Shown in pieces: positions 23,606 through 33,907 of a DNA stretch of 64,000 nucleotides. The notes under the pieces were generated by a model. That model did not search any database. It was given only the letters and a program-made list of their open reading frames with translations, and had not been told where the DNA came from. The position numbers and the translations under genes were made by a program. The number at the start of each line of letters is the position of its first letter. Positions within the stretch are counted from its first letter, which is position 1. This stretch comes from Cryptomeria japonica (taxonomy: Eukaryota > Streptophyta > Pinopsida > Cupressales > Cupressaceae), in NCBI RefSeq assembly GCF_030272615.1, contig NC_081413.1, forward strand, positions 447,496,538-447,560,537, written 5' to 3'.

Positions 23606-26600
23606 ATGTCTACTAACTATTTCAGGAAGGACAGTCCTAAACTTGATGGAACCAACTATGGCATATGGAAGATCAGAATGGAGACACATTTAAATTGCAT
23701 TGGAAAGGACATCTGGGAAGTTACAAAGAATGGCTACACTGCTCCTACTCCCGGTCAGCCTAATCCACCTACTTTGGGAAAAGATAAAGAAAATGATTGC
23801 AAAGCAAGAGAAGCACTTTTGAGCACATTAACAGATCAGAAAATCATGAGATTATCAGATAGATCAACTGCTAAAGCTATTTCGAATCATTTGGAAACAC
23901 TGAATGAAGGAGATTCCACAGTCAAAAACGTAAAACTTGAAAGCTTCTGGGTCAAGTATGAAAATTTGAAAATGGAAGAAGATGAAAGGATTTTTGCTTT
24001 TATGGAAAGAGTTAATGAAATTGTTTTGTGTATTAAATGTTGTGGAGGAACCTTTAGTGAAGATGAAATTGTTTAAAAAGTTTTAAGAGGATTGCCACCG
24101 GCATATAAAATGAAGGTTACTGCTGGAATTGAGTTAAGAACAATGCCTAATACATCAGTAAGTAGGGATACATTGATTGGAAAACTTTTAGCTTTTGAAA
24201 TTGATGAATTTGGTCCTATTGCTACTATAAACTCAGATTTAGCTTTTAAGGTATCAACATCATCTGCACCATCATTTGACAAGTTTGATTGGAAAGCCTT
24301 TTATGCAAGATAACTTGACGAAAGTAGGAGAGAAAATGAAGAAATTGAAGAACTTGAAGCGCTATTTGCAAGAAAAATGCCTAAAGGTCTAGTTGGAAGT
24401 AAGTATGAAGTTAAAGCACCCTTTAAATGCTTTAACTGTAATAAGATTGGTCATATGGCTTCTAGATGCCCTGATAGACATGCTAGACTAAGAGAAGAAG
24501 CTAGGAGAACATACAAGCCTAACCCTAAATATCAGAAATATAGATTTAAAAAGAATAAAGATAAATCTTTTTATCTTGCTAATGAAGGAGTCACTGATGA
24601 TTCTGATGAAGATCCAGTAGACAATGGATGGGTTTTTGTTGCTATAATAGAAGATCAACCGACACCTACTGTTAAACCAGTAGAGCAGGCCTTGGCAGCT
24701 AAAGTTGAAGTTAAGGATGAATGGATCATTGATTCAGGATGCTCACATCATATGACTAGAGATAAAAGTAAATTCTTGAACTTTCAGGAATATAATGGAG
24801 GCTTAGTAAGATTTGGAGATGATAAAGCTTATTTGATCAAAGGTAAAGGTACAATATCTCTTGATGGTAAGCATAATACTAACAATGTTTACTATGTTGA
24901 AGGTTTAAAGCATAATATTTTGAGTGTTGGTCAATTAGTTGAAAAAGGATTTCAGTTACAATTCAAAAATGGAAAATGTAAAATCATGAATAGAACTGGT
25001 TTGGAAATTGCAACCGGTAATCAAACTAGAGGTAATATCTTTCACTTGAATAATAGTGAAAAGACATGCCTTATTGCACATATTGATGAAAGTTGGCTAT
25101 GGCATAGGAGACTCTATCATATAAATTTTGATTGCATGGTAAAAATTAGTACTACTAAGGCAGTTAGGGATTTACCTAAAATTGTCAAACCCCACAATAC
25201 AGTATGTAAGGAATGTCAATTTGGAAAACAAGTTAGAGATAACTTTAAAACTATTCCATAAAAATCAAATAATGCTCTTGAATTAATTCATACTGATTTA
25301 TGTGGTCTAGCTAGAACTAAAAGTTTGCAAGGTGATAGATATTTCATGCTAATCATTGATGACTACTCTAGAATGTGTTGGGTTACTTTTCTCAGAGAAA
25401 AATCAGAAGCACTTGGAAAGTTCAAACTGTTCAAAACAATGGTAGAGAATTAAACCGGTAAGAAAATCAAATGTCTGAGATCAGATCAAGGAGGATAATT
25501 TACATCTAAGGAATTTAATGCATTCTATGAAGTGAATGGAATCAAAAGACAGCTATTAGCACCCCGAACACCACAACAGAATGGAGTTGTTGAAAGGAAA
25601 AATAGAACTATCTTGGATGCAACAAGAAGTATGTTATTAGAAGAAAATGTACCACATGTGTATTGGAGAGAGGTAGTAAGTACAGTGGTCTATACATTCA
25701 ACAAAGTTCACATCAAAGGTGAAACTGGTAAGACCCCTCATGAACTATGGTTTGGTATTACTCCTACTCTTAAATATTTCAAATATTTGTAAGTAAATGC
25801 TATATTAGAAGGGATGAGTATATTGGCAAATCTGATCCTATAAGTGATGAAGGAATATTTCTTGGTTATTCATCTAAGAGCAAGGCATATAGATGTTTTA
25901 ACAAAAGATTGCAGAAAATTGTTGAGAGTACAAATGTGAAGATTGATGAACAATTTAGAGGAACTTAAAGGTATATAGACTCTGAACCGACAACAAAGAT
26001 TCTAACAAATGAACCTACATTGAACCGACCAGTACAGAATGAAGATCCAGTTACACCGGTATCATCTGAAAATTCCACAGTAACTGAGGAACAACAACAA
26101 ATCAAGACACCCTGGTATGTAAGACTGAATCACTCTGCAGATAAGATAATTGGGAACAAGAATAAAGGAGTTATGTCAAGAGGAAGAATGGAAAATGAAG
26201 AGGTATGTCTTATTTCTGAAATTGAACCATCATCAATTAATGAGGCATGTGAAGATAAACACTAGATTAAAGATATGGAAGAGGAACTAGAACAAATTGA
26301 TAAAAATAACACATGGACATTAGTTCCCCAGCCTAAAGACAAAAATGTGAATGGAACAAAGTGGGTATTCAGAAACAAACTTAATGAAGATGGTAAGGTA
26401 ATCAAGAATAAAGAAAGAATAGTGTGTAAGGGATATTCTCAAAAAGAAGGAATTGATTATAATGAAACCTTTGCACCGATAGCTAGAATTGAGGCAATTA
26501 GATTATTTTTGGCTTTTGCAGCACACAAGAACTACAAAGTATATCAAATGGATATTAAATGTGCATTTCTAAATGGAGATCTTGAAGAAAAAGTTTACTT

Positions 26601-27759
26601 TGAGCAACCTGATGGATTCTCTTTGACAGATAACAAAGATATAGTTTGCAGGTTAAGGAAAGATTTGTATGGGTTGAAACAAGCTCCAAGAGCTTGGTAT
26701 GCAAGATTGGATAAGTATCTTTTGAAGATTGGTTTTTCTAAAGGTAATGTTGACAACAATTTATATTATAAAGTGACAAATGATGATATCTTGGTTATAG
26801 AAGTTTTTGTTGATGATATAATCTTTGGAGGAGAAGATGGATTATGTAAAGAATTTTCTATTGAAATGCAGCAAGAATTTGAAATGTCTATGATTGGAGA
26901 AATAAAATTATTTTTAGGATTACAGATTTCACAGACTGATAAAGGTATATTCTTGAGTCAATTCAAGTACTTGAAGGAGTTATTAAAGAAATTTGGGATG
27001 GAGAACTCTAAACCAGTAAACACTCCTATGACTACAAATGACAAATTATCACTAAGGGATGAATCTACACCTGTTAGTCCGACTAGGTACAAATCTATGA
27101 TAAGAGGTTTACTGTATTTGACACAAACAAGACCTAATATCTTGAATACAATATGTATTGTTTCAAGATTTCAGAGTAATCCTAGAGAAAATCATGAATC
27201 AACAGTAAAAAGGATTTTCCGATAGTTACAAGGCACTACAAATCTTGGCTTATGGTATCCTAGAGATGAAAACTTTGAATTATGTGCATACACAGATGCA
27301 AATTGGGCAGGAGATGTGGATGATAGAAAAAGCACCACGAGCAGAGCATTTTTTCTTGGAAGCAGATTAATTTCTTGGTTGAGTAAGAAACAAAGTTGTA
27401 CATCTTTATCAACAACTGAATCAGAATATGTTGCAGTAGCAACCAACTGTACACAGGTACTATGGCTTAAGCAAATGTTGAAGGATATAAAGGTAAAATG
27501 CGAGGAACCTATTACTAAATATTGTGATAGCACTACAACAATTGATATATCTAAGAATCCGGTACTACATTCTAAAACCAAACATGTTTCTATCAAACTG
27601 AATTTTCTAAGGGAAAATGTTGAAGCAAAAGAAATTAAACTGGTTCATGTGAATAGTAAAGAGCAGATTGCAGATATTTTCACTAAACCTCTACCTAAGG
27701 AGACTTTTGAATATCTTAGAGACCAGCTTGGGGTCATAACCCCACCGGTAGAAAATTAG
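23606..27759 (+). pseudogene. copia Gag-Pol polyprotein, nearly complete but broken
   Basis: ATG at 23606 opens MSTNYFRKDSPKLDGTNYG. Gag runs to the knuckle CFNCNKIGHMASRCPDRH (~24430-24480), an intact C-x2-C-x4-H-x4-C. The protease active site is WIIDSGCSHHMT (~24722). GAG-pre-integrase has HRRLYHINF (HLGH-type His changed). The integrase core shows HTDLCGLARTKS, DDYSRMCW, RSDQGG and PQQNGVVERKN (~25290-25600). RT motifs are [27 protein letters not shown] and [12 protein letters not shown] (~26360-26840). RNase H has DANWAGDVDDRKST and TKHVSIKLNFL, ending IADIFTKPLPKETFEYLRDQ. Stops fall at ~24074, ~24311, ~25259, ~25452, ~25496, ~25966, ~26263 and ~27223. One A was lost near 25785, shifting the frame. 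It is among the best-preserved copia pol genes in the window. Confidence 0.95.
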
Positions 27760-28085
27760 ACAGTTGATGATAGTCATCAATCGATAGAAATAACAAAGAA
27801 ATCTCTTACTCCAGCTTTGATGAGAAAGCTACTTCTCAGGGGGAGTAGTTGGTATAGTGAATTGGTTGGTATTTTGTATCTGAAAAATGGTCTTTATATT
27901 GATTTAGCATTTGATGTCAAAGGGGGAGAGATTGGTATGGAAAAACACAAGGAAAACTCATTACACTCCCAAGGGGAGAGATTGTTACTTTGGGGAGATT
28001 ATTGGTTTTTGGTATTTGGCATTTCTGTTTTGGCACTTTGATGGTTTTTCCATCTTGTGTTGCCATCAATGACAAAGGGGGAGAT
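27760..28085 (+). promoter_or_regulatory. 3' leader with reiterated polypurine-tract-like motifs
   Basis: Purine runs followed by LTR-start-like TTGGTAT or TTGTTAC occur four times: TCAGGGGGAGTAGTTGGTAT (~27837), CAAAGGGGGAGAGATTGGTAT (~27918), CCAAGGGGAGAGATTGTTAC (~27969), and the functional CAAAGGGGGAGAT at ~28073-28085 directly before the LTR. Only the last adjoins an LTR. Confidence 0.75.
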
Positions 28086-29138
28086 TGTTGGTATTTTGGT
28101 ATGGTTTTGTCATTGATGTCAACACCTACTAAACCTTATCAACTCTGGCACTTTGGAGAATCAGCAACATTCACTAGCAAGCAACTTATGCACAGTCACC
28201 GACATCTAGTACACCGACAGGATATAATGTTCACCAACACTTGGAATAGCATGGAAAACACCTGGTTATGTTGAAGACATCATTTGGACACTTTATCTTA
28301 GAGTTTTGTTCATTGGAATATTCGTATTTGCATATTTGTTGTTACCAGCAAATAGGTCCAGGATATACACCGGCAATTTTATCTTTTCCCGATCAGCACG
28401 ACACACTATGGAGATGTCTCATTATTGTTGTAAATGCATAAAGCCGACATGTTGAATCGGTTATTGTAGCAGACATTGTTTTGTTTGTAAATTGATTTTA
28501 TTGTAATATCCTTTAGAGCCAACCTACTAAAATTGGTTGTAGGTTATGATATAAATGTAAGATCTTACTTGTAAGATCATGTGTGCAATGCGAAGGAAGG
28601 AATAATTCGGTGTATGCGAGAATAAGCAAGGCTTTACATGCAGACATCATTTGAAGGTAAAGCAAGGTTTTTGTGAAGACAATCAAAACTACACTGGTAC
28701 TGAATCTAGCATAGAAAGATGCAAATTTGAGTAGTACATCCTTATTGGATTTAACCATCCAATTGTAGTCAGTGTGACTCCTATTTGTGTTTGAGCAGTG
28801 AGCTCTAGGTGCTTGGCCTTTCTGCATGTGTAGACCCCATTTGTATACACATACTATCTGTAGTAGCATCATTTGATTGTGGGTAAGATTTCCCATCATG
28901 GTTTTTCCCCTTACAGGGTTTCCACATACAAATATTGGTGTTATGTGTTGTGGATGACTTTGTCTTTTTGTTTCATGCATTAATCTTTATCGATATTACA
29001 ATTAACTGATAAAACTGTTTATCGACATAAAAGATTGGTTTACTGGTATTAAGCATTAAGTTGGTAAAGTTACTTTTGGTTTGAATTTATTAGACAACTG
29101 ATTCACCCCCGCCTCTCAGTTGTCTCTGGGACCTAACA
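28086..29138 (+). repeat. 3' LTR of plus-strand copia element
   Basis: TGTTGGTATTTTGG...GACCTAACA, with the same landmarks as the 5' LTR. Open frames such as 28513-28980 on the minus strand are LTR sequence that also appears in the 5' LTR, not genes. Confidence 0.94.
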
Positions 29139-29831
29139 ATATAAAGAGGAAAAAAATGGAGATAAGAGTCTGGAATTAACTAGAAACACGTGTCAAGAAT
29201 AATATGAAATACATATAGGTGAGGTTAAGGAAGTGTGAAAAATATATGTGATATATATAAATATGGATGAATTACAAGAGGTGTTTAAGACATTAAAGCA
29301 TGTGAATATATGATGTAATGGATGCATATATCTATATGAATCTATATAATATATAATAAATACATGTATAACTATTATATATTAAGCTCTCCCTTTTTAT
29401 TGCATCACACCATGGTTTACTATGTATAAGAAAGTATAAACCTTAAACTTTGGTCAGGGAATTTTTGTCAATAATGGTTTTGTTGTGAGTAATTTGGTCT
29501 TTAGTGTATAAGGAGGGAGATTATACCAATGAATAAATTAAAGTTAAAATTATAAGAAGTGAAAATTTGAAAAAAAAAATGGTAAAATGAATTTGTTTCA
29601 ATGATAAAGAATGGACAAAGAGTGAAGATAAAATTGAAAATTTAATTTGTAAGAAGAAAGTTTTACAAGAGGAAGTAAATAAACATATTGTTTTTTTTTG
29701 AAGAATTAGAAAAGAAAAGTGAATTAAAAAATGATCAAATATCAAATTTGAAAAAGAAAACAGGTTAGATCAATTTCTTGCATTATAACTATTATCACAA
29801 AGGATTGCGCCCGTTGTGCTAAATGTAAAAC
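29139..29831. other. AT-rich intergenic DNA
   Basis: Contains TATATA-rich stretches and A-runs. No coding frame with family resemblance, RNA gene or repeat boundary is visible. Confidence 0.5.
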
Positions 29832-30848
29832 CTAGCAATCCTGTGAAACATGAGAATACTTTTAGGCCTATGGGTTGCCTATATTGAAAGTAGATCTGTG
29901 GAGATTTGTCTTATGAATATCCTACAAATTTCTTTTTGTGAGAAAAGGGCTAAAGGGCTTGCATGCGAAATAAAACTTATCCTAATGGAGGTGATACACT
30001 GAGATGATGGAGTTTTACTTATTGTACTAAAACTATGACAGCTACAATGAAGAATGCAAAACACTTCCCAAATCAACTAGATCACCAAATTCATAAATAT
30101 TTCATGTAAAGGTTTGAAGTTATCCAATTTCTGCATGAAAGGAAAAGTAGTTTTTCACAAACATGCAAAGGATTGGAAATTTTTCACAAACATGCAAAGG
30201 ATTGGAAACCAAGTGAACACAACCCACCACCTGAATTTTTAATGAAATTATCCTACTTCTCCAAAGCAAAAGGGAGATAGAGAAAAGGATTATAATAGAG
30301 CTATTTCATTGAGTTTGCAATATAGAGTTAGTTTCCTTTATCAATGTTTCTTTCTTTTTCTTCATTGTTAGGCGAGCAATTTGATAGAGTTATTGTGATT
30401 TTTACAATCCGTTGCTCCATCTCGCTTTTTCTTTGTAGAAGTAGGATAATTTCATTAAAAATTCAGGTTGTGGATTGTGTTCACTTGGTTTCCAATCCTT
30501 TGCATGTTTGTGAAAAATCACTTTTCCTTTCATGCAGAAATTAGATAACTTCGAACCTTTTCACGAAGTATTTATGAATTTTGTGATCTAGTTGATTTGT
30601 GAAGCATTTTTCATTCTTCACTGCAGCTATCATAGTTTTAGTATAGTAGGTAAAACTCCATCATCTCGATGTATCACCTCCATTAGGATAATTTTTATTT
30701 TGCATGCAAGCCATTTAACCCATTTCTCACAAAAATCAAGTTGTAGGAGATTCATCAAACATGAAGATGACTTGATCTCTGGAGGTCTACTTTCAATATA
30801 GGAAACCCACAAGCCTGAAATTATTCCTCTATTTCATAGGAGGGTTAG
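29832..30848. repeat. long imperfect inverted repeat (arms ~450 bp, loop ~100 bp)
   Basis: The left arm (~29832-30295) and right arm (~30398-30848) are reverse complements over most of their length. Examples: ATATTGAAAGTAGATCT (29881) pairs with AGGTCTACTTTCAATAT (30783), and ACAAACATGCAAAGGATTGG pairs with CCAATCCTTTGCATGTTTGT. Each arm has scattered differences. In the left arm a 29-bp segment (TTTTTCACAAACATGC...) is tandemly duplicated at ~30150-30207. No transposase is visible. It could be a foldback or MITE-like element, or an inverted duplication. Confidence 0.8.
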
Positions 30849-31059
30849 TGTAGGATCATGGGAGGCCAACAAGTGGCGATGTGAAAAAAATAGCCTTCTC
30901 CACTCACCTAAAAAAGCAAAAAATCCATGTTGACTTTTTGCTTTGCTTGGGTGTCAGTACACCTTGGCATGGTAAACACCTAAGAAAATTGGATATCGAA
31001 TAAAGTCAAATATCCGATAATATCAGATATCCAATTTTTATTTGTAATATTAAATTAAA
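30849..31059. other. spacer with GGATATC-type inverted motifs
   Basis: AAAATTGGATATCGAA (~30977) and its near-complement CAGATATCCAATTTTT (~31025) flank a short spacer. A third copy, CGGATATCCAATTTT, lies at ~31277. No gene is present. Confidence 0.4.
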
Positions 31060-31257
31060 AATTAAACTATATAATATATAATGTAATATAATAATATATT
31101 ATATATTACATATTATATAATATATAATATATTATATTATATAATACATATTATATAATATAATATTAGATTATAAAATATTATATTATATTATATGTAA
31201 TATATTATTATAGTATATATTATATTATTATATTATGTAATATAATATTTTTTTAAA
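31060..31257. repeat. TA-rich simple sequence
   Basis: Almost pure A/T built from TATAATATAT-type repeats, low complexity and self-complementary. No coding content. Confidence 0.85.
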
Positions 31258-31400
31258 ATAATTTAAGTAGAAAAATCGGATATCCAATTTTAATGTATAA
31301 ATTTGTGGTCCCAAATTCTTTTCTCGTTGCTCCCTTTTTTTTTTATTATTGCCACATTAATGGCAATGACAAAAATTGGACAATTTTATTACTCATATTT

Positions 31401-31401
<1 letters not shown>

Positions 31402-31476
<75 letters not shown>

Positions 31477-31546
31477 GGGGAGATGGACAGACAAACATTG
31501 GGGGAGGGGGAGAGAGAGAGATTAGGGAAGAGGGGGAGAGAGAGAT

Positions 31547-31588
<42 letters not shown>

Positions 31589-31665
31589 GGGAGAGAGGGA
31601 AAAACAAACATCAAGGGAGGGGAGAGAGAGAGATTAGGGGAGAGGGGGAGAGAGAGATTAGGGGT
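31402..31665. repeat. (GA)n microsatellite and GA-rich compound repeat
   Basis: An uninterrupted (GA) run at 31402-31469 is followed by a G-run and three or more GGGGGAGAGAGAGATTAGGGGA modules. The open frames on both strands are products of the dinucleotide repeat. Confidence 0.95.
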
Positions 31666-32820
31666 CATATGGCATCCTAAGGGGTCATATGACACAATAT
31701 GACCCCTATGGACACCATAGGACCATAACGATCCAATATGGTTTCATAAGAGGCTGTATGTTCTCCTTAAGGGTCATATTGTGTTCTATGACCTGTTAGG
31801 ATACCATATGACCCCTAACAACACAATTTGGTGTCTTAAGGGGTCATATGGTGTCCTAAGGGGTTGTAGGAAACAATATGACCCCTTACGACATCATATG
31901 ACCCCTTAAGACACCAAATTGTGTTGATAGAGGTCATATGGTGTCCTAAGGGGTCGTAGTATACAATATGACCCCTTAGGACAACATAGGACCCATAACA
32001 ACCCAATATGGTGTCATAAGGGGTCCTATGTTGTCCATAGGGGTCATATTGTGGCCCATGACCCATTAGAACACAATATGACCCATAACTACAAAATGTG
32101 GTGTCTTAAGGGGTCAGAAGGTGTCCTAAGGGGTTGTAAGACACAATATGACCCTTTAGGATACCATAGGACCCATAACGACCCAATATGGTGTCTTAAG
32201 GGGTCATATGGTGTCCTAAGGGGTTGTAGGACACAATATGACCCCTTAGGACACCATAGGACACCATAGGACCCATAACAACCCAATATGGTGTCATAAG
32301 GGGTCGTATGTTGTCCTTAGGGGTCATATTGTGTCCCATGACCCATTAGGACTTAATATGACCCCTAATGACACAATTTAGTGTCTTAAGGGGTCATATG
32401 GTGTCCTAGGGGGTCGTAGGACACAATATGACCCCTTAGGACACTATAGAACCCATAATGACCCAATATGGTGTCATAAGGGGTCGTATGTTGTCCTTAG
32501 GGGTCATATTGTGTCCAATGACCCATTAGGATATAATATGACCCATAACTACACAATTTGGTGTCTTAAGGGGTCATATGGTGTCCTAAGGGGTCAGAGG
32601 ACATAAAATGACCCCTTAGGACACCATAGGACCCATAACGACCCAATATGGTGTCATAAGGGGTCGTATATTGTCCTTAGGGGTCATATTGTGTCCCATC
32701 ACCCCTTAGGACACCATATGACCCCTAACAACACAATTTGGTGTCTTAAAGGGTCATATGGTATCCTAAGGGGTTGTAGGACACAATATGACCCCTTAGG
32801 ATACCATATGATCCCTTAGG
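31666..32820. repeat. palindromic tandem (satellite-like) repeat, 180-bp higher-order period
   Basis: About 1.15 kb is built from short units of AGGGGTCATATGGTGTCCTA and its reverse complement, alternating. The landmark ACCCAATATG begins at 32001, 32181, 32281, 32461 and 32641, giving exact spacings of 180, 100, 180 and 180 bp. A variant (ATCCAATATG) occurs at 31731. Several short frames on both strands (31836-32286) merely translate the repeat. Confidence 0.92.
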
Positions 32821-32823
32821 ACA

Positions 32824-33367
32824 GAAGATGATGATAGTGAGGAAGCAGAAATTGAAGATAATGATCATGTTATTCTAAGGTATGTGAGACTCAATCACAA
32901 TCCTGACTAGATTATTGGAGATAAAGATGTTGGAGTATTAACCAGAAGAAGAATTAGAGAGAATTCTTGCATGATATCCACTATTGAGCCTAGAACTACT
33001 AAGGAAGTATTTGTAGATGATCACTAGATTAAAGCTATGGAAGAGGAGCTTGACCAGATTGCAAAGAACAATACATGGACCCTACTACCCAAATTGGTGA
33101 ATAAAAATGTGATAGGTACTAAATGGGTATTCAGGAATAAATTGAATGAAGATGGAGTAGTAGTAAAAAACAAAGCTAGATTGGTATACAAAGGTTATGC
33201 ATGAGAAGAAGGAGAAGACTATGGTGAGACATTTGCACCAGTTGCTAGATTGGAAGGTGTTAGGACTCTACTTGCATTTGTAGCTTATAGGGGATTCAAA
33301 GTATATTAGATGAATGTGAAGTCAATATTTCTAAATGGAATACTAGAAGAGGAAGTATACATTGAAC
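32824..33367 (+). pseudogene. host copia element H: integrase C-terminus to RT N-terminus (first segment)
   Basis: The frame reads through [63 protein letters not shown] and [13 protein letters not shown], the copia RT N-terminal block. Stops interrupt it (~32908, ~33025, ~33202, ~33307). It starts abruptly at the satellite edge, with gag and most of integrase missing. It ends mid-codon at TGAAC, where element N inserted; the same frame resumes at 39433. It is non-functional. Confidence 0.9.
33363..33367. repeat. target-site duplication TGAAC of element N (left)
   Basis: TGAAC is repeated at 39428-39432, right after the N LTR. Removing N and one copy restores an open RT frame across the junction, which confirms the insertion. 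Confidence 0.93.
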
Positions 33368-33686
33368 TATAGGATTTGAGAAATACAAATCCAGAGAACC
33401 CAAAGAAACCTGCATGCAAGAAACCTGTCACAGAGAAAGAGAGAGAACGAAACAAAGGTTTTGGCTCTGACAAAGTGAAAAGATTTATTATCAGAGAAAA
33501 AAATGAATCAAGAAGTTACAATAATACAAGAGATCAATCCTTATAAAGGAGATCAACACCGAAAGGAAAACCTAACCCTAAGGTGAGTGCATTTAATAAT
33601 TAAATATTAATTATTAAATGACTAATATATGCATAAAGTGAAATCTTAAGAGGAGAGTAAAGTTAATTAATTACTTTACTCTAACA
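33368..33686 (-). repeat. 3' LTR of element N (319 bp)
   Basis: On the plus strand it starts TATAGGATTTGAG (TG mutated to TA; the other copy has TGTAGG) and ends CTCTAACA. A TATA box complement, TTATAAA, lies at 33541-33547. Confidence 0.94.
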
Positions 33687-33907
33687 TCCCCCCTTAAGAT
33701 GAGCTACAATGCAGCTACAAACAATGCAGAAGAAAGCAAAGGAACTACAATGCAATAGAGGGTCCTGGCAACAAGGCCTGATCAGGTACTCGAATATAAG
33801 AAAATCTCTATAAAGCAGAGTAAAGGAGAAAACCCAGTGGGAAAAAACTCCTCTTCAAAAAGAGATAAAGAATCATGCTGAAAAGAAAAAATGAAGGAAG
33901 GAAGGCC

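Larger units (their letters stand above)
22494..29138 (+). mobile_element. near-complete Ty1/copia element, plus strand (6,645 bp)
   Basis: The LTRs are 22494-23547 (1,054 bp) and 28086-29138 (1,053 bp), both TGTTGG...TAACA. A Met-type primer-binding site, a single gag-pol region (23606-27759) and a polypurine tract just before the 3' LTR complete the structure. The flanks ATATT (22489-22493) and ATATA (29139-29143) form a 4/5 target-site duplication. It is the same family as 14375-20998 but in opposite orientation. Over the first ~345 bp the two LTRs differ at roughly 25 positions by eye, so the insertion is not recent. Confidence 0.95.

Noticed and set aside
28513-28980. 155-codon minus-strand frame with a partial copy at 23046-23310
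   Set aside because: Its position in both LTRs of one copia element explains the recurrence.
31303-31680. 125-codon frame rich in Arg-Glu repeats, and a Leu-Ser-repeat frame on the other strand
   Set aside because: Both are direct translations of the (GA)n microsatellite and have no non-repetitive domain.
31836-32286. Overlapping frames on both strands with repeated YDPLGHH/GVLRG motifs
   Set aside because: They arise from the palindromic satellite, which lacks stops in some phases. The same words appear on both strands.
31666-32820. CRISPR-like array of short palindromic repeats
   Set aside because: There are no unique spacers and no cas genes, the context is eukaryotic, and the units are contiguous tandem repeats.
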